Positions 8,606 to 17,771 are shown, counted from the stretch's first letter. The stretch is 29,664 bases of DNA from CAYTSW01 sp964440605 (GCA_964440605.1 CAYTSW010000020.1:1-29664); one strand, 5' to 3'. A program made the numbers and translations. Notes: generated by a model from the sequence alone, not told the origin.

Positions 8606-11600
8606 GCGTCACCCACGACGACGCCACGGGGCACGACGTCCCGCGCCTCCACGAGTTGTGCGCGCCGCTCTTCGAGTACGTCCTCTTTCTCAATCGCTTC
8701 CAAGGCGACCAGGCCGCCGTCAACCAGCCCGACGTCAGACAGGTGCAGACGCGGCTGCGCGAGATCCTCTCACGCATCGACGAGGAGGCCCGCCGAACGC
8801 CCGTCGCCACCGAAGCGCGCCGTCTCGTCGGGCAGAGCCTCGTCTTCTTCGCCGACCGCGTGATCATCAACAGCAGTTGGACCCACGCCGCCGAGTGGCG
8901 CGAGCACGCCCTCCAGGGCCCGATGACCGACGAAGCGATCGGTGACGGCGTCTTCTGGGAGATCTTCGAACAGGTCCTCCGCGCCGAAGGCGAAGCGGCC
9001 GGGCAGGCGCTCGAGACCATGTTCGTCATGGCCGGCATCGGTTTCCCACCGCCCCAGGACCGCCGACGCGACCAGTACCGCAGCCTCATCGAGACCGCCT
9101 GGCAGCGCATCAGCGAGCGCACCACCGCCGGCGAAGGGCGCATCTGCCCCGAGGCCTACGCCGTCGATCGCGGCGCCAACGAGCCACAGGTCTCGGCCTG
9201 GATCATCCTCAGCGTCGTCATCGGCGCGATCATCATCATCGCCACCATCGTCACGGCGCGATCGCTGACCGACGAGTCCTTCCGAGCCTTCGACGCCATC
9301 GTCCAGCCACTCGCCGGACGCTCAGGCGACGGCGGGCCGATGCGCCTCGTCTCCGTCCTCGCGCTCGGCCTCGGGCTCGCCGCCGTCGGCGTCGCCTGCG
9401 CCGTCCTCATCTTCGTGCTCGGGCGCCTCGCCAAGGCCGCACGCAACGCCAAACGCTTCCTCGCCCAGCTCATCCAGTCCACCGATCACCCGCCCGACGG
9501 GCTCACCCGCTCCGAGGAGTACAGCGGCATCAAGGACCGCTTCGTCCGAGGCCTCCGCGAGTACGAGGAAAGCGGCAAACGTGTCTACGAGCAGCCCTGG
9601 TACCTCATCGTCGGCAGCTCCGGCACAGGCAAGAGCGAGGCCATCCGCAACTCCAAGATCGAGTTCGTCCGCAACTTCCCAAGCGAGGTCGTCGGCGTCG
9701 GCGGGACGCTCAACATGGACTGGTGGTTCCCGGTCAACGCCATCCTCATCGACACCGCCGGGTCCATCTTCGACGCAGGCGTCAAGACCGGCGCGCACAA
9801 ACAGTGGCTCAAGCTCCTCGACCTCCTGAGACACGAACGCCCCCGACGACCCATCAACGGCGTCATCCTCGTCCTCCCCGCCGCCCCGCCTCCGCTCCAG
9901 AGCAACCGCGTCCGCCCCGACAACCCCGGCCTCCTCTACGAGGACGAGGCCTTCACGCACAAACGCATCGAGGTCTACCGCCAACGCATGGAGGAGCTCA
10001 GCCGCGCCCTGGGCGTGCGCTTCCCCGTCTGGGTCGTCGTCACCATGTGCGACCGTCTGCTGGGCTTCCGCGAGTTCTTCCGCTCCCTCGCCACCGCCGA
10101 TCAACTCCAGCAGATGCTCGGCTGGTCCGACCCCGCCGTCGCCGGCACCACGCTCAACCCCGAAGTCGTCCGCGAAGGCATGCGCAACCTCAGACGCCGA
10201 CTCGATCTCTACCGCTTCCGACTCCTCCGCGACCAGATCCGCGCTTCCGTCGTCGGCCCCGACGCGGCCCGACAGTCCTCACGCCTCTACGGCGTGCCCG
10301 GACGCTTCGGAGAACTCTCCGACGCCATGATGCGCTACGTCAACGGCCTCTTCATCCGAGAGCCCGGCTACGAGCCGCCGCTCCTCCGCGGCGTTTACTT
10401 CACGTCCTCCATGGAACAAGGCGGCGAGCTCGACGACCTCATCGCCGAGCAGATCGGCATCGCGCCGCACATCGTCGCCGCCAACCAGCACAACGTCCAG
10501 CGCTCGCTCTTCCTGCGCGACCTGCTCGAAGAAAAGGTCTTCCAGGAAAAGCTGCTCGTCACACGCTCCCAGCGCGCCCGGCTCAAGCGCGCCGCGCTCT
10601 CCTGGGCCAAACGCATCGGCATCGGCGCTTCCATGGCCGCCGCCGGCGTCGTCCTCGTCCTCACCTTTCTCCGCGTCCAGGAGAATCTCGAGCGCAACCT
10701 CGAACCGTGGCAGATCATCGACAACCAGATCCGTTCCGAGGGGCCGCAAAGCGCCGGGCTGGTCTACGACTTCGACGTCGGCGGCAAACCCGTCATCGTC
10801 TGGAACCAGGAACTCGCCCAGAGCATCACCGACGCGCAGGCGAGCATCGCCAGCGGCGTCGCACCGCCCTTCGGCGGCGCCGGACCCACCGCTACCGAAC
10901 GCATCCAGCGCGAGGCCCTCGCCAGCGTCGTTGCCGCCCGCGTTGTTCGGCCGCTGATCGACCATTTCGAACGCTTCGCCGACACCTCCGACCAGAGACT
11001 CTCTGAGCGTGTGCTCGGCATGTCGCCCGAACGCACCAGCCAAGCCGCCAGTCTCCTTGCGCGCCTGCACGCGTGGGAGCGCGATCCGTCTGCGCGCCTC
11101 CAGGTCCGCGACGTCTACGCCCTCGCCAGCATCGTTGATGAAGCCGGGCGTTCCACGCCCATACACACCTACGAAAACGGTCGCTACCAACCCGCGGGCG
11201 ACGACGCGCAGGTTGTCGAGCCGCGCGTGCGCGCGCTCGTCCAACGCTTACACAACACGAGCGTCCCCGCCGACGGGCAATCCCTCCTGAGCGTCATGCT
11301 GCCCAACGCGGACGAGGACTTCCGCCGCCGATGGCGTGAGCTCGTCCTGCGCGGCCCTGACGACACGCTGGCCGATGGCGAGGCGCTCCAACCCGCCCCT
11401 GCGCCGGGCGAAGATGACGCCGGACTCGATCGAACCGTCGGCGGCCACATCGCCGCAAGGCTCGTCGGCGCCCTGCAACTCGACAACGCCACCGAAGACA
11501 TCCAGCGACTCGAGGACCTCGCGCAGCTCGCCGAGGCCGAGACCGCGCTGCTCGCAGATCCGCGCAACCTCGATGCGCTGCCCGTCCGGCTCGCCAGCAT

Positions 11601-13491
11601 CGAGCGCACGCTGCGCGACCTCATGCTCCCGCGCACAGCCGCCGACGCAGGCCTCGTCCGGCGAGCGCGCGACCGCCGCCAGCAGAGGCTCAGCCGCCTC
11701 GTCGCGCTGCGCGACGCCTGGAGCAGCGCCAACGCCGGCGCCGATGCGATACCGGGCAGCGAAGTCATCCAGAACGAACTCAACGATCAACTCGCAGATA
11801 TCGACCAGCACGCCGCGACCATCCGCCGGGCCCCCGTCGCCGCCTCCATCGAAGCACGCCCGAACGAGCCGCCGCAGTTCTCCGACACCAGCTACGCAAC
11901 AGTCTCTCAAATCGCGAGCGTCTTTCCGTCGCGGGCCCCCGGCACATCCATCGCGCTCGCGCAGCGGGTCGGCGAATACCGCGCCCTACGCAACACCCTG
12001 CGCGAACGCGCTGAGGCCGCCTACCGGAGCGATCTGCTCGCCGCCGCCGACGCCGTCGCCCAGCGCGACGCGCGCCGAGCCGTCGAGGCATGGCGTACGC
12101 GCCTCGAGGACGAACGCCCGGCTCCCGATGCCGCGCTCGACGCCGCCTACGAGCTCGCTTCGGCTTATTACGACTGGCCCGATGCCACGCCGCCCCCGCC
12201 CAGCTTCTCCGCCGCGATCGACACCCTCGTCATCCGGTCGCGCGAGCAGTTGGACGCCCGCGCGGAAGCGCTCGTCGACGAACTCGGGGCCTTCGGCACC
12301 GAGGATCCGGCGCTCACCCTCGAGCAGCTCGCCGACCTCCCGCCCCAGCGGCTGGACGCCTTCGCAGCCGCCGCCGAGCAACTCGCCTTACGCCTGCGCC
12401 ACCAGCGAGCGCTCCGCGCGGATGTGCAGCGCATCGCCGACTGGCGCCAGAACCCCAACACCAGACCGCCCGACCGCGCCGAACGCGCGGACCTCGCGAC
12501 GGGCGACCTTGAGCAGGCCTTCGCAACGCTGCTCGGACAAGCCAACCCCGCCGACGCCCGGCGCGTTCTCATCGCCCTGGCGGGCGCGCCCGAACGGCGC
12601 GGTACGCCGACCCTCGCGGACATCTACGCGCACAACGCCGCCACGCGCGCGATCCAAACCAACGCCGCTCGCGTCGCGAACGACGCCGTCTCCGAGTGGA
12701 GAGACTTCCACGCCTGGGCGAGCCAGCGCTTCCCTTTCGTGACACGCCAAGCCGCGACCGAGTTGGCTCCCACCGCCGACGAACTCATCGACCGTGCCGC
12801 TCGCCTCGAACCGCTCTTCAACCTCGCGAGCGCCATGCAGCAAGCTCCCGCTCCCACCGAGCCCAACGCATCGGGCGACCTCCTGACCACCGCACGCGCC
12901 CGCGCAAACGCCCAACTCCGCCGGTCGGTCGTCGACCTCCGCCAGCAACGCCTGCAACCGCTCGTCAACCCCTGCCCCGACCGGCAACCCGGCGAGGCGT
13001 ACCGATCCGAGCTGCGCGCCTTTGTCCAACAACTGCTCGCGCTCCGAAACGAGTTCCCACAGGTCCTGCTGACACGGGTGAACCATCCCGAGGCCCTCTA
13101 CGGACGCATCATCACGTCGCGCGACGGCACAGAGTCCCAGCGCAGTTTCCAGACGCCGCGGCAAGGCGAGGTGCGTTCGCTCGACGAGCCTCCGCTCGAG
13201 TGGCGCGACAGCTTCCGCCTCGAACTGCTCAACGCCGACCCCGGTGTTTCGGACGATCCCGTGCGCACGATCGCGAGCTTCGAAGCGCCACGCGCGAACG
13301 AGCCGTGGGGCCTCCTCGGGCTCTGGTGGGGCGACGGCGACACCCTGGCGGTAAATCAAGACCGATCGGGCATCCGGTCGATCACCCTCGATATGGCGGG
13401 CAACGCGCAGGTCCAGCTGCGCATCACCGTGCCCAACGGCTCAGCGCCGCCGCCCACGCGGCTCGAGCACTTATGCGACTTCCCTCCCTGA
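8602..13491 (+). CDS. TssL-TssM fusion protein (DotU domain joined to IcmF), T6SS inner-membrane complex
   Basis: A 1629-residue protein. Residues 1-190 match the cytoplasmic DotU/TssL domain: LCAPLFEYVLFLNRF near 19-33, FFADRVIINSSW in the position of the family's DE..L...W motif, and the late GIGF...RDQYRSL...W block. A TM follows at 197-219, a short loop, and a second TM at 249-274. Next is the IcmF/TssM NTPase: Walker A GSSGTGKS (338-345), Walker B ILIDTAG with D384, then NGVILVL, FPVWVVVTMCDRLLGFREFF, GVYFTSSMEQG and RSLFLRDLLEEKVF, all TssM hallmarks. A third TM at about 674-692 leads to a long periplasmic part of about 930 residues ending in the beta-rich TssM tail (PWGLLGLWWGD, near 1573-1583). 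One TM appears to serve as both the TssL anchor and the first TssM helix. The gene overlaps the preceding one and is followed by tagF. Confidence 0.9.
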   Translation: MSVTHDDATGHDVPRLHELCAPLFEYVLFLNRFQGDQAAVNQPDVRQVQTRLREILSRIDEEARRTPVATEARRLVGQSLVFFADRVIINSSWTHAAEWREHALQGPMTDEAIGDGVFWEIFEQVLRAEGEAAGQALETMFVMAGIGFPPPQDRRRDQYRSLIETAWQRISERTTAGEGRICPEAYAVDRGANEPQVSAWIILSVVIGAIIIIATIVTARSLTDESFRAFDAIVQPLAGRSGDGGPMRLVSVLALGLGLAAVGVACAVLIFVLGRLAKAARNAKRFLAQLIQSTDHPPDGLTRSEEYSGIKDRFVRGLREYEESGKRVYEQPWYLIVGSSGTGKSEAIRNSKIEFVRNFPSEVVGVGGTLNMDWWFPVNAILIDTAGSIFDAGVKTGAHKQWLKLLDLLRHERPRRPINGVILVLPAAPPPLQSNRVRPDNPGLLYEDEAFTHKRIEVYRQRMEELSRALGVRFPVWVVVTMCDRLLGFREFFRSLATADQLQQMLGWSDPAVAGTTLNPEVVREGMRNLRRRLDLYRFRLLRDQIRASVVGPDAARQSSRLYGVPGRFGELSDAMMRYVNGLFIREPGYEPPLLRGVYFTSSMEQGGELDDLIAEQIGIAPHIVAANQHNVQRSLFLRDLLEEKVFQEKLLVTRSQRARLKRAALSWAKRIGIGASMAAAGVVLVLTFLRVQENLERNLEPWQIIDNQIRSEGPQSAGLVYDFDVGGKPVIVWNQELAQSITDAQASIASGVAPPFGGAGPTATERIQREALASVVAARVVRPLIDHFERFADTSDQRLSERVLGMSPERTSQAASLLARLHAWERDPSARLQVRDVYALASIVDEAGRSTPIHTYENGRYQPAGDDAQVVEPRVRALVQRLHNTSVPADGQSLLSVMLPNADEDFRRRWRELVLRGPDDTLADGEALQPAPAPGEDDAGLDRTVGGHIAARLVGALQLDNATEDIQRLEDLAQLAEAETALLADPRNLDALPVRLASIERTLRDLMLPRTAADAGLVRRARDRRQQRLSRLVALRDAWSSANAGADAIPGSEVIQNELNDQLADIDQHAATIRRAPVAASIEARPNEPPQFSDTSYATVSQIASVFPSRAPGTSIALAQRVGEYRALRNTLRERAEAAYRSDLLAAADAVAQRDARRAVEAWRTRLEDERPAPDAALDAAYELASAYYDWPDATPPPPSFSAAIDTLVIRSREQLDARAEALVDELGAFGTEDPALTLEQLADLPPQRLDAFAAAAEQLALRLRHQRALRADVQRIADWRQNPNTRPPDRAERADLATGDLEQAFATLLGQANPADARRVLIALAGAPERRGTPTLADIYAHNAATRAIQTNAARVANDAVSEWRDFHAWASQRFPFVTRQAATELAPTADELIDRAARLEPLFNLASAMQQAPAPTEPNASGDLLTTARARANAQLRRSVVDLRQQRLQPLVNPCPDRQPGEAYRSELRAFVQQLLALRNEFPQVLLTRVNHPEALYGRIITSRDGTESQRSFQTPRQGEVRSLDEPPLEWRDSFRLELLNADPGVSDDPVRTIASFEAPRANEPWGLLGLWWGDGDTLAVNQDRSGIRSITLDMAGNAQVQLRITVPNGSAPPPTRLEHLCDFPP

Positions 13492-13550
13492 CCCGACGCC
13501 CCACCGTGCGCCTTCGAGACCCACACACCCTCACACCAGGCACTGCGCCC

Positions 13551-14399
13551 ATGGCCCGAGGCCACGACATCCAACGCAGCCTCAAGGCGCTCCCGAGAGC
13601 AAGCGACCGTCACGCCGCCATCGCCGTCTTCGGCAAGCTCCCCGCCCTCGGCAGCGACCACCTCGACGAAGGACTCGGCCCGGGCGCCAACGCCTGCGCG
13701 CCCACCAAGTTCCGCCTCTACAACCGCGGCGTCCCCGAAGCCCTCGCCAGCGAACTCTGGCGCGATCCCAACCACCCCCACCGCATCCCCGGCTTCGACC
13801 ACCTGCTCATCGAGTACTCCGGACCCGCCGTCGTCGTGGGCCGACTCACCTCCGCCTCCGACGCCGTCGGCCGCAGCCTCTATCCCTTCGTCACCCTCGT
13901 CGCGACCTGCGGGCTCGCGATGGACGAGGCCATGACGGTCGGCGCCAAAGCCATCCACGCCCTCGCCGCCCGACTCCCCGAGGCTCGCTCACAGACCGAC
14001 GTCAGCAACGCCACGCACGACGTCCAGCGCGTGCTCGAGCGCGCGATCCGCGAGCCGCAAAGCGACAGCGACACCGTGACGGGCGCCCACAACACCGACG
14101 AAGAAGACGCCCCGCCGCCCATCGTCCACGCCGACCTGCCGCCGCCGGGAAAGACCGCGCTCCTGCGCATGTACGTGCCGCCCGAGACGCCCTCGCCTGC
14201 GCTGCTGGCGGACGCCTGCCGACGCGTCCACGCCTTCGACGATCACGCGCTCGATGACGTCCTGGCCTTCCGCCCCGCGGGCCAGCCCTGGCTCGACCTC
14301 ATCATCGGCCCGCCCGCGACGCAGGAACTCGTCTGCCTGCTCGCCACGCCCGACGAGCCCACGCTCGGCTACGGCTCGCACCGCCTCAAGCCGCGCTGA
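13551..14399 (+). CDS. TagF-like T6SS regulatory protein
   Basis: A 282-residue protein carrying a TagF/ImpM-type domain: FGKLPALGSD (27-36) corresponds to the family's opening G-KLP-xGD motif, and GRSLYPFVTLVA corresponds to its GR-x-PL core. The C-terminal part includes MYVPPETPS and PWLDLIIGPP, consistent with the rest of this family. TagF represses T6SS assembly by binding Fha in Pseudomonas; a matching FHA protein is encoded at 1502-2275. The start is uncertain: ATG 13551 fits the domain, while ATG 13473 would add 26 residues and overlap the TssM stop by 19 bases. Neither has a strong ribosome site. The frame stays open about 780 bases further left, but that part is a shadow of tssM. Confidence 0.78.
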   Translation: MARGHDIQRSLKALPRASDRHAAIAVFGKLPALGSDHLDEGLGPGANACAPTKFRLYNRGVPEALASELWRDPNHPHRIPGFDHLLIEYSGPAVVVGRLTSASDAVGRSLYPFVTLVATCGLAMDEAMTVGAKAIHALAARLPEARSQTDVSNATHDVQRVLERAIREPQSDSDTVTGAHNTDEEDAPPPIVHADLPPPGKTALLRMYVPPETPSPALLADACRRVHAFDDHALDDVLAFRPAGQPWLDLIIGPPATQELVCLLATPDEPTLGYGSHRLKPR

Positions 14400-14415
14400 C
14401 GCGTACCCTCCGGGC

Positions 14416-15606
14416 GTGCCCCACCCCGAACACCACATCTTCCAGCACACCCCCGAATCGCTCACCGTGTTCGTCAAAGAACTCGGCTGGCCCGCCTTCC
14501 GCGCTAAGCAGATCTTCAAGTGGGTCTACGAGCGCGGCGTCGTCGACCCCGCCGACATGACCGACCTGCCCAAAGACGGTCGCGACGCGCTCGCCCAGCG
14601 CATGACCTTCCTCTCCGGCCGCACCATCGCCCATCAACAAGCGACCGACGACACCCAGAAACTCCTCATCGAGTGGGACGATTACCGCGCTCCCGCGCAC
14701 TCGCCCGACTCCGAGGAACCGCGGGCGGAAGCCCGGGGACCCGAAACGCGCCAGGACCCCCGCCCCTCCCTCTCCCTCCCAACGCTCGCGCCGAGCGTGA
14801 ACCCGTACACCGACCTCGGCTGCGACCCCTCGCGACAGACCGAATGCGTCATGATCCCCACCGAGAAACGCCGCACCGCCTGCATCTCCAGCCAGGTCGG
14901 CTGCCCCGTCGGGTGCCGCTTCTGCGCCTCGGGCCTCGGCGGGCTCGACGGCAACCTCTCGGCCGGGCGCATCGTCGAGCAGGTCTGGCGCCTCGGGCGG
15001 CTTCAGTCCGTCGAGCGCATCTCCAACGTCGTCTTCATGGGCATGGGCGAGCCGCTGGCCAACTTCAAAGCCGTCACCCACGCCGTGCGCACCCTCGCCG
15101 CCCCCTGGGGCATGGGCATCAGCGCCCGGCGCATCACCATCAGCACCGTCGGCCTGCATCAGGCCATCGAGCGCCTCGCCCGCGAGTTCGACCTGCCGAT
15201 CACCCTCGCCCTCTCCCTTCACGCGCCCAACGACGACCTCCGCCGCCAGCTCATCCCCTGGGCCGAGTACACCTCGGTCGACCAGCTCGTCGCCGCCTGC
15301 GACGCATGGTTCAAACGCACCGGCCGCGAGATCACGCTCGAGTACACCCTCCTCGGCGGTGTGAACGACGGCGTCGCCCACGCCCGCCAACTCGCCGACG
15401 TCGTCAAACGCCTGCGCGCCAACGTCAACCTCATCCGCTACAACGAAGTCGCCGGCCTGCCCTTCAAGCGCCCGAAGCACGCCGACGTGCGGCGCTTCCA
15501 GGAGGAGCTGCGCCAACGCGACGTCAATGCGCACATCCGCGCAAGCCGAGGCCGCGACATCGCCGCCGCCTGCGGCCAGTTGCGCCACGAAACCGCCTCG
15601 GCCTGA
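14416..15606 (+). CDS. rlmN: 23S rRNA (adenine2503-C2)-methyltransferase RlmN with an extra internal segment
   Basis: Radical-SAM enzyme that methylates C2 of A2503 in 23S rRNA and A37 in some tRNAs. The 4Fe-4S/SAM motif CPVGCRFC gives C163, C167 and C170. The two mechanistic cysteines are visible: C156 in CISSQVGC and C386 in ACGQL near the end. FMGMGEPLANF and the SLHAPND block are also typical. Length is 396 residues against about 350-385 for the family; the surplus is a block at about 90-140 (14683-14835), Pro/Arg/Ser-rich and placed between KLLIEWDD and the VMIP strand, containing a REP-like hairpin. A GTG start at 14416 is chosen because the upstream frame lies within tagF and the domain begins immediately after. 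It is convergent with purM, with 16 bases between the two stops and no clear terminator. Confidence 0.93.
   Translation: MPHPEHHIFQHTPESLTVFVKELGWPAFRAKQIFKWVYERGVVDPADMTDLPKDGRDALAQRMTFLSGRTIAHQQATDDTQKLLIEWDDYRAPAHSPDSEEPRAEARGPETRQDPRPSLSLPTLAPSVNPYTDLGCDPSRQTECVMIPTEKRRTACISSQVGCPVGCRFCASGLGGLDGNLSAGRIVEQVWRLGRLQSVERISNVVFMGMGEPLANFKAVTHAVRTLAAPWGMGISARRITISTVGLHQAIERLAREFDLPITLALSLHAPNDDLRRQLIPWAEYTSVDQLVAACDAWFKRTGREITLEYTLLGGVNDGVAHARQLADVVKRLRANVNLIRYNEVAGLPFKRPKHADVRRFQEELRQRDVNAHIRASRGRDIAAACGQLRHETASA
14722..14737. repeat. REP-like hairpin inside rlmN
   Basis: A 5-base stem CGGGC/GCCCG closes a GGAA (GNRA) tetraloop. The 16-base core differs at two positions from the intergenic repeats at 25487-25506 and 26493-26512 (GGAA for GCAA, and the last base). 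It lies within the non-conserved RlmN insertion, in frame. A second small hairpin (acgctc/gagcgt, 14782-14798) lies in the same insertion. Confidence 0.6.
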
Positions 15607-15622
15607 CCGTACAGAGAGCGTG

Positions 15623-16765
15623 CTATCCCTTCAACGCCACCCGCCCCCCCCCCTCGACCACCTCGCCGATCACCCGCGCCCGCTCCCCGAACCGGTTGAG
15701 CCTGCGGAGGATCGACTGCGCGAACGTCGGCCGGACGATCAGGCAGAAGCCGATGCCGGAGTTGAAAACGCGGCGCATCTCGTCGGTCTCCACGCCGCCC
15801 TTCTCCCGCAGGTAGTCGAGCACCGGGTGGGTCCGCCATGCGGTGGTGTCCAGCACCGCGTCGACGTTCGCGCCCAGCGAGCGTTCGAGGTTGTCCGCCA
15901 GCCCGCCGCCAGTGATGTGCGCCATCCCCGTCACCACGCGCTTCACCGTATACCGCCGCAGCACGCGCACCACCGGCGCCGCATACACCCGCGTCGGCGT
16001 CAGCAATACCTCGCCCAGCGGCCGCTCGCGCAGCTCGGTCTCCTCATACGCCGCCATCGCCTCGTTGAGCTTCGCGTCGGGCGCGTGGACGTCCAGCTTC
16101 GCGTGGTCGATGATCCTGCGCACGAGCGAGAAGCCGTTGGCGTGCGCGCCGTCGCTCTCCAAGCCGATCACCACGTCCCCCGGCTCGACTCGGATCCGGT
16201 CCATCGCGCGGCTGAGCTCCACTACACCCACCGCAAATCCGGCGAGGTCGAGTTCGTCCTCGCCGTACACATCGGGCATCTCCGCGGTCTCGCCTCCCAG
16301 CAGCGCCGCGCCGCAGCGCTTGCAGGCAGCCGCGATCCCCGCGACCACGCGTTCGAGCACGTCCGGCTTCACCTGGCCGCAGGCGATGTAATCGAGGAAC
16401 AGCAGCGGCTCGGCGCCTTCGACCACGAGGTCATTCACGTTCATCGCGACCAGGTCGATGCCCAAGTCGTGGTAGAGGCCCATCTGCGTCGCGAGCTTGA
16501 CCTTCGTGCCCACGCCGTCGGTGCAGGCGACGAGCGTCGGGTCCTTGAAGTTCCGCCGGAAGAGCGATTCGTTGTAGTCGAGCCTGAAGAGCCCCGCGAA
16601 GCCGCCGTCGTTCGAGATCACGCGCGGCCCGTGCGTCGTGCGCATGTGCCCGCGGATCCGCTGCGCGAACGCGTCCCCCGCCTCGATCGACACGCCCGCT
16701 TCCGCGTACGTCAGGCCTTTGCGCGGCGGTGGGGGGGGCGGAGCGGGTGAAGGATCGGATGCCAT
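15623..16765 (-). CDS. purM: Phosphoribosylformylglycinamidine cyclo-ligase (AIR synthetase)
   Basis: Closes the imidazole ring in de novo purine synthesis, converting FGAM and ATP to AIR. Key motifs: YAEAGVSIEAGD near 20-31, DGVGTKVKLA (83-92), NDLVVEGAEPLLFLDY (111-126), GGETAEMP (157-164), GHITGGG-equivalent AHITGGGL, and FNSGIGF near the C terminus. At 380 residues it is longer than the usual 340-350 because of a Pro-rich N-terminal tail (residues 5-15, from a G-run on the plus strand) and small internal additions. ATG 16765 is chosen over an upstream in-frame ATG at 16813 because TGAGG lies just upstream and the longer form would overlap the preceding gene. It is probably transcribed with the zinc-ribbon gene, whose stop is 28 bases upstream. 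Confidence 0.96.
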   Translation of the reverse strand: MASDPSPAPPPPPPRKGLTYAEAGVSIEAGDAFAQRIRGHMRTTHGPRVISNDGGFAGLFRLDYNESLFRRNFKDPTLVACTDGVGTKVKLATQMGLYHDLGIDLVAMNVNDLVVEGAEPLLFLDYIACGQVKPDVLERVVAGIAAACKRCGAALLGGETAEMPDVYGEDELDLAGFAVGVVELSRAMDRIRVEPGDVVIGLESDGAHANGFSLVRRIIDHAKLDVHAPDAKLNEAMAAYEETELRERPLGEVLLTPTRVYAAPVVRVLRRYTVKRVVTGMAHITGGGLADNLERSLGANVDAVLDTTAWRTHPVLDYLREKGGVETDEMRRVFNSGIGFCLIVRPTFAQSILRRLNRFGERARVIGEVVEGGGRVALKG

Positions 16766-16793
16766 CGCCTCATCGTACCCGCGAGCCCGCCGC

Positions 16794-17771
16794 TCACTCC
16801 GCATCCGGCGCATGACGAGGGATCTGCGCCGGGTTCAGCATCGGCAAGTCGAAGCCACGCGCCCGCGCTTCCTCAACGGAGATCCGCGCCAAACCGCCCT
16901 CGTCGTTCGTCACCCACACCAGCCCGTCCTCGTCGGGCGTCAGCCAGGGCTCCACTCGCAGGCCGTAAGCGTCGATCAGCGCGTTGAGCACGTCGACGTC
17001 CGTCCCCTGAACGCGGAACGGCGCGTCGTTCATCCGCCTCGCGCGCGGGTCGGCGTGCATGATGGAGATCCCGAAGTATTCATCGGCCCGGCGCGTGTAG
17101 TTGAAGTCGCGCAGCACGTCGCCGAAGTCCACGTCCGCGACCGCCACCTCCAACCGCCACGTCGACTCATCCAGCCGCTCGATGCGGTAGGCCATCTCCG
17201 TTGGCGTCACCGTCGCCCCGCCTGACTTCGGGTCCCACCAGCCCGTGGCCGCGTTGCCCCTGGGCCGCCACGCCTCGATCCCCACCGTGCGTCCCGCGTG
17301 GTACGTCGCGAGGCGCTTGTAGGGCGGCGGCGTCAACTCCTCCCGCCCGTACGCCTCGCCCAGCCACAGCCACACCGACCACGCCACGCTCCCGTTGCTT
17401 CGCAGCCCCGGCCGCGGAATCACCGTCGTCCACACCCCGGCCAGCAGCGCGAGGACCACCGCGATGCGCACAAGCGAGGCCCGCGTCACCAGCCGCTGCA
17501 TCATCGGCTTGGGCCGCTCCGGCGCGACGCTCGTCAGATCCGCCGGGTCGAACGCCTGCCCGCACTCCGGGCAGCGCCCGGCGTCCAGCCCCGTCACGTC
17601 GTACCCGCACCCCCGGCACCACGCGGCGTCGTGCACCGTCGTCGTCTCAGGATCCGCCGGGTCGAACGCCCGCCCGCACGTCGGGCACACCCCCGCACCG
17701 TCCGCCCCCGGCTCCACCGCGCTCAGATCGCTCCGGCACGAGAGACAGTGACGTGGCCCATCGAAGCCCAT
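16794..17771 (-). CDS. Double zinc-ribbon membrane protein of unknown function
   Basis: A 325-residue protein. Two tandem zinc ribbons open it: CLSC...CPTCG followed by FDPAD, then CRGCG...CPECG followed by FDPAD; the repeated shape suggests an internal duplication. One TM lies at about 100-118 (IAVVLALLAGVWTTVI), so the ribbons are predicted inside the cell and the remaining 200 residues outside the membrane. The distal part has no domain I recognise. Such ribbon-TM proteins are common in planctomycete genomes; their job is unknown. ATG 17771 is used; a TTG two codons earlier is also in frame. The gene reads into purM and diverges from the dehydratase-like gene at 17915 across 143 bases. Confidence 0.8.
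   Translation of the reverse strand: MGFDGPRHCLSCRSDLSAVEPGADGAGVCPTCGRAFDPADPETTTVHDAAWCRGCGYDVTGLDAGRCPECGQAFDPADLTSVAPERPKPMMQRLVTRASLVRIAVVLALLAGVWTTVIPRPGLRSNGSVAWSVWLWLGEAYGREELTPPPYKRLATYHAGRTVGIEAWRPRGNAATGWWDPKSGGATVTPTEMAYRIERLDESTWRLEVAVADVDFGDVLRDFNYTRRADEYFGISIMHADPRARRMNDAPFRVQGTDVDVLNALIDAYGLRVEPWLTPDEDGLVWVTNDEGGLARISVEEARARGFDLPMLNPAQIPRHAPDAE

Noticed and set aside
12696..13550. Extension of the tagF frame far upstream inside tssM
   Set aside because: Arg/Pro/His-rich low-complexity translation typical of an off-frame reading; the TagF domain starts only after 13551.
15607..15622. Bidirectional terminator between rlmN and purM
   Set aside because: The 16 bases hold no stem or T-run; any terminator must lie within the coding ends.
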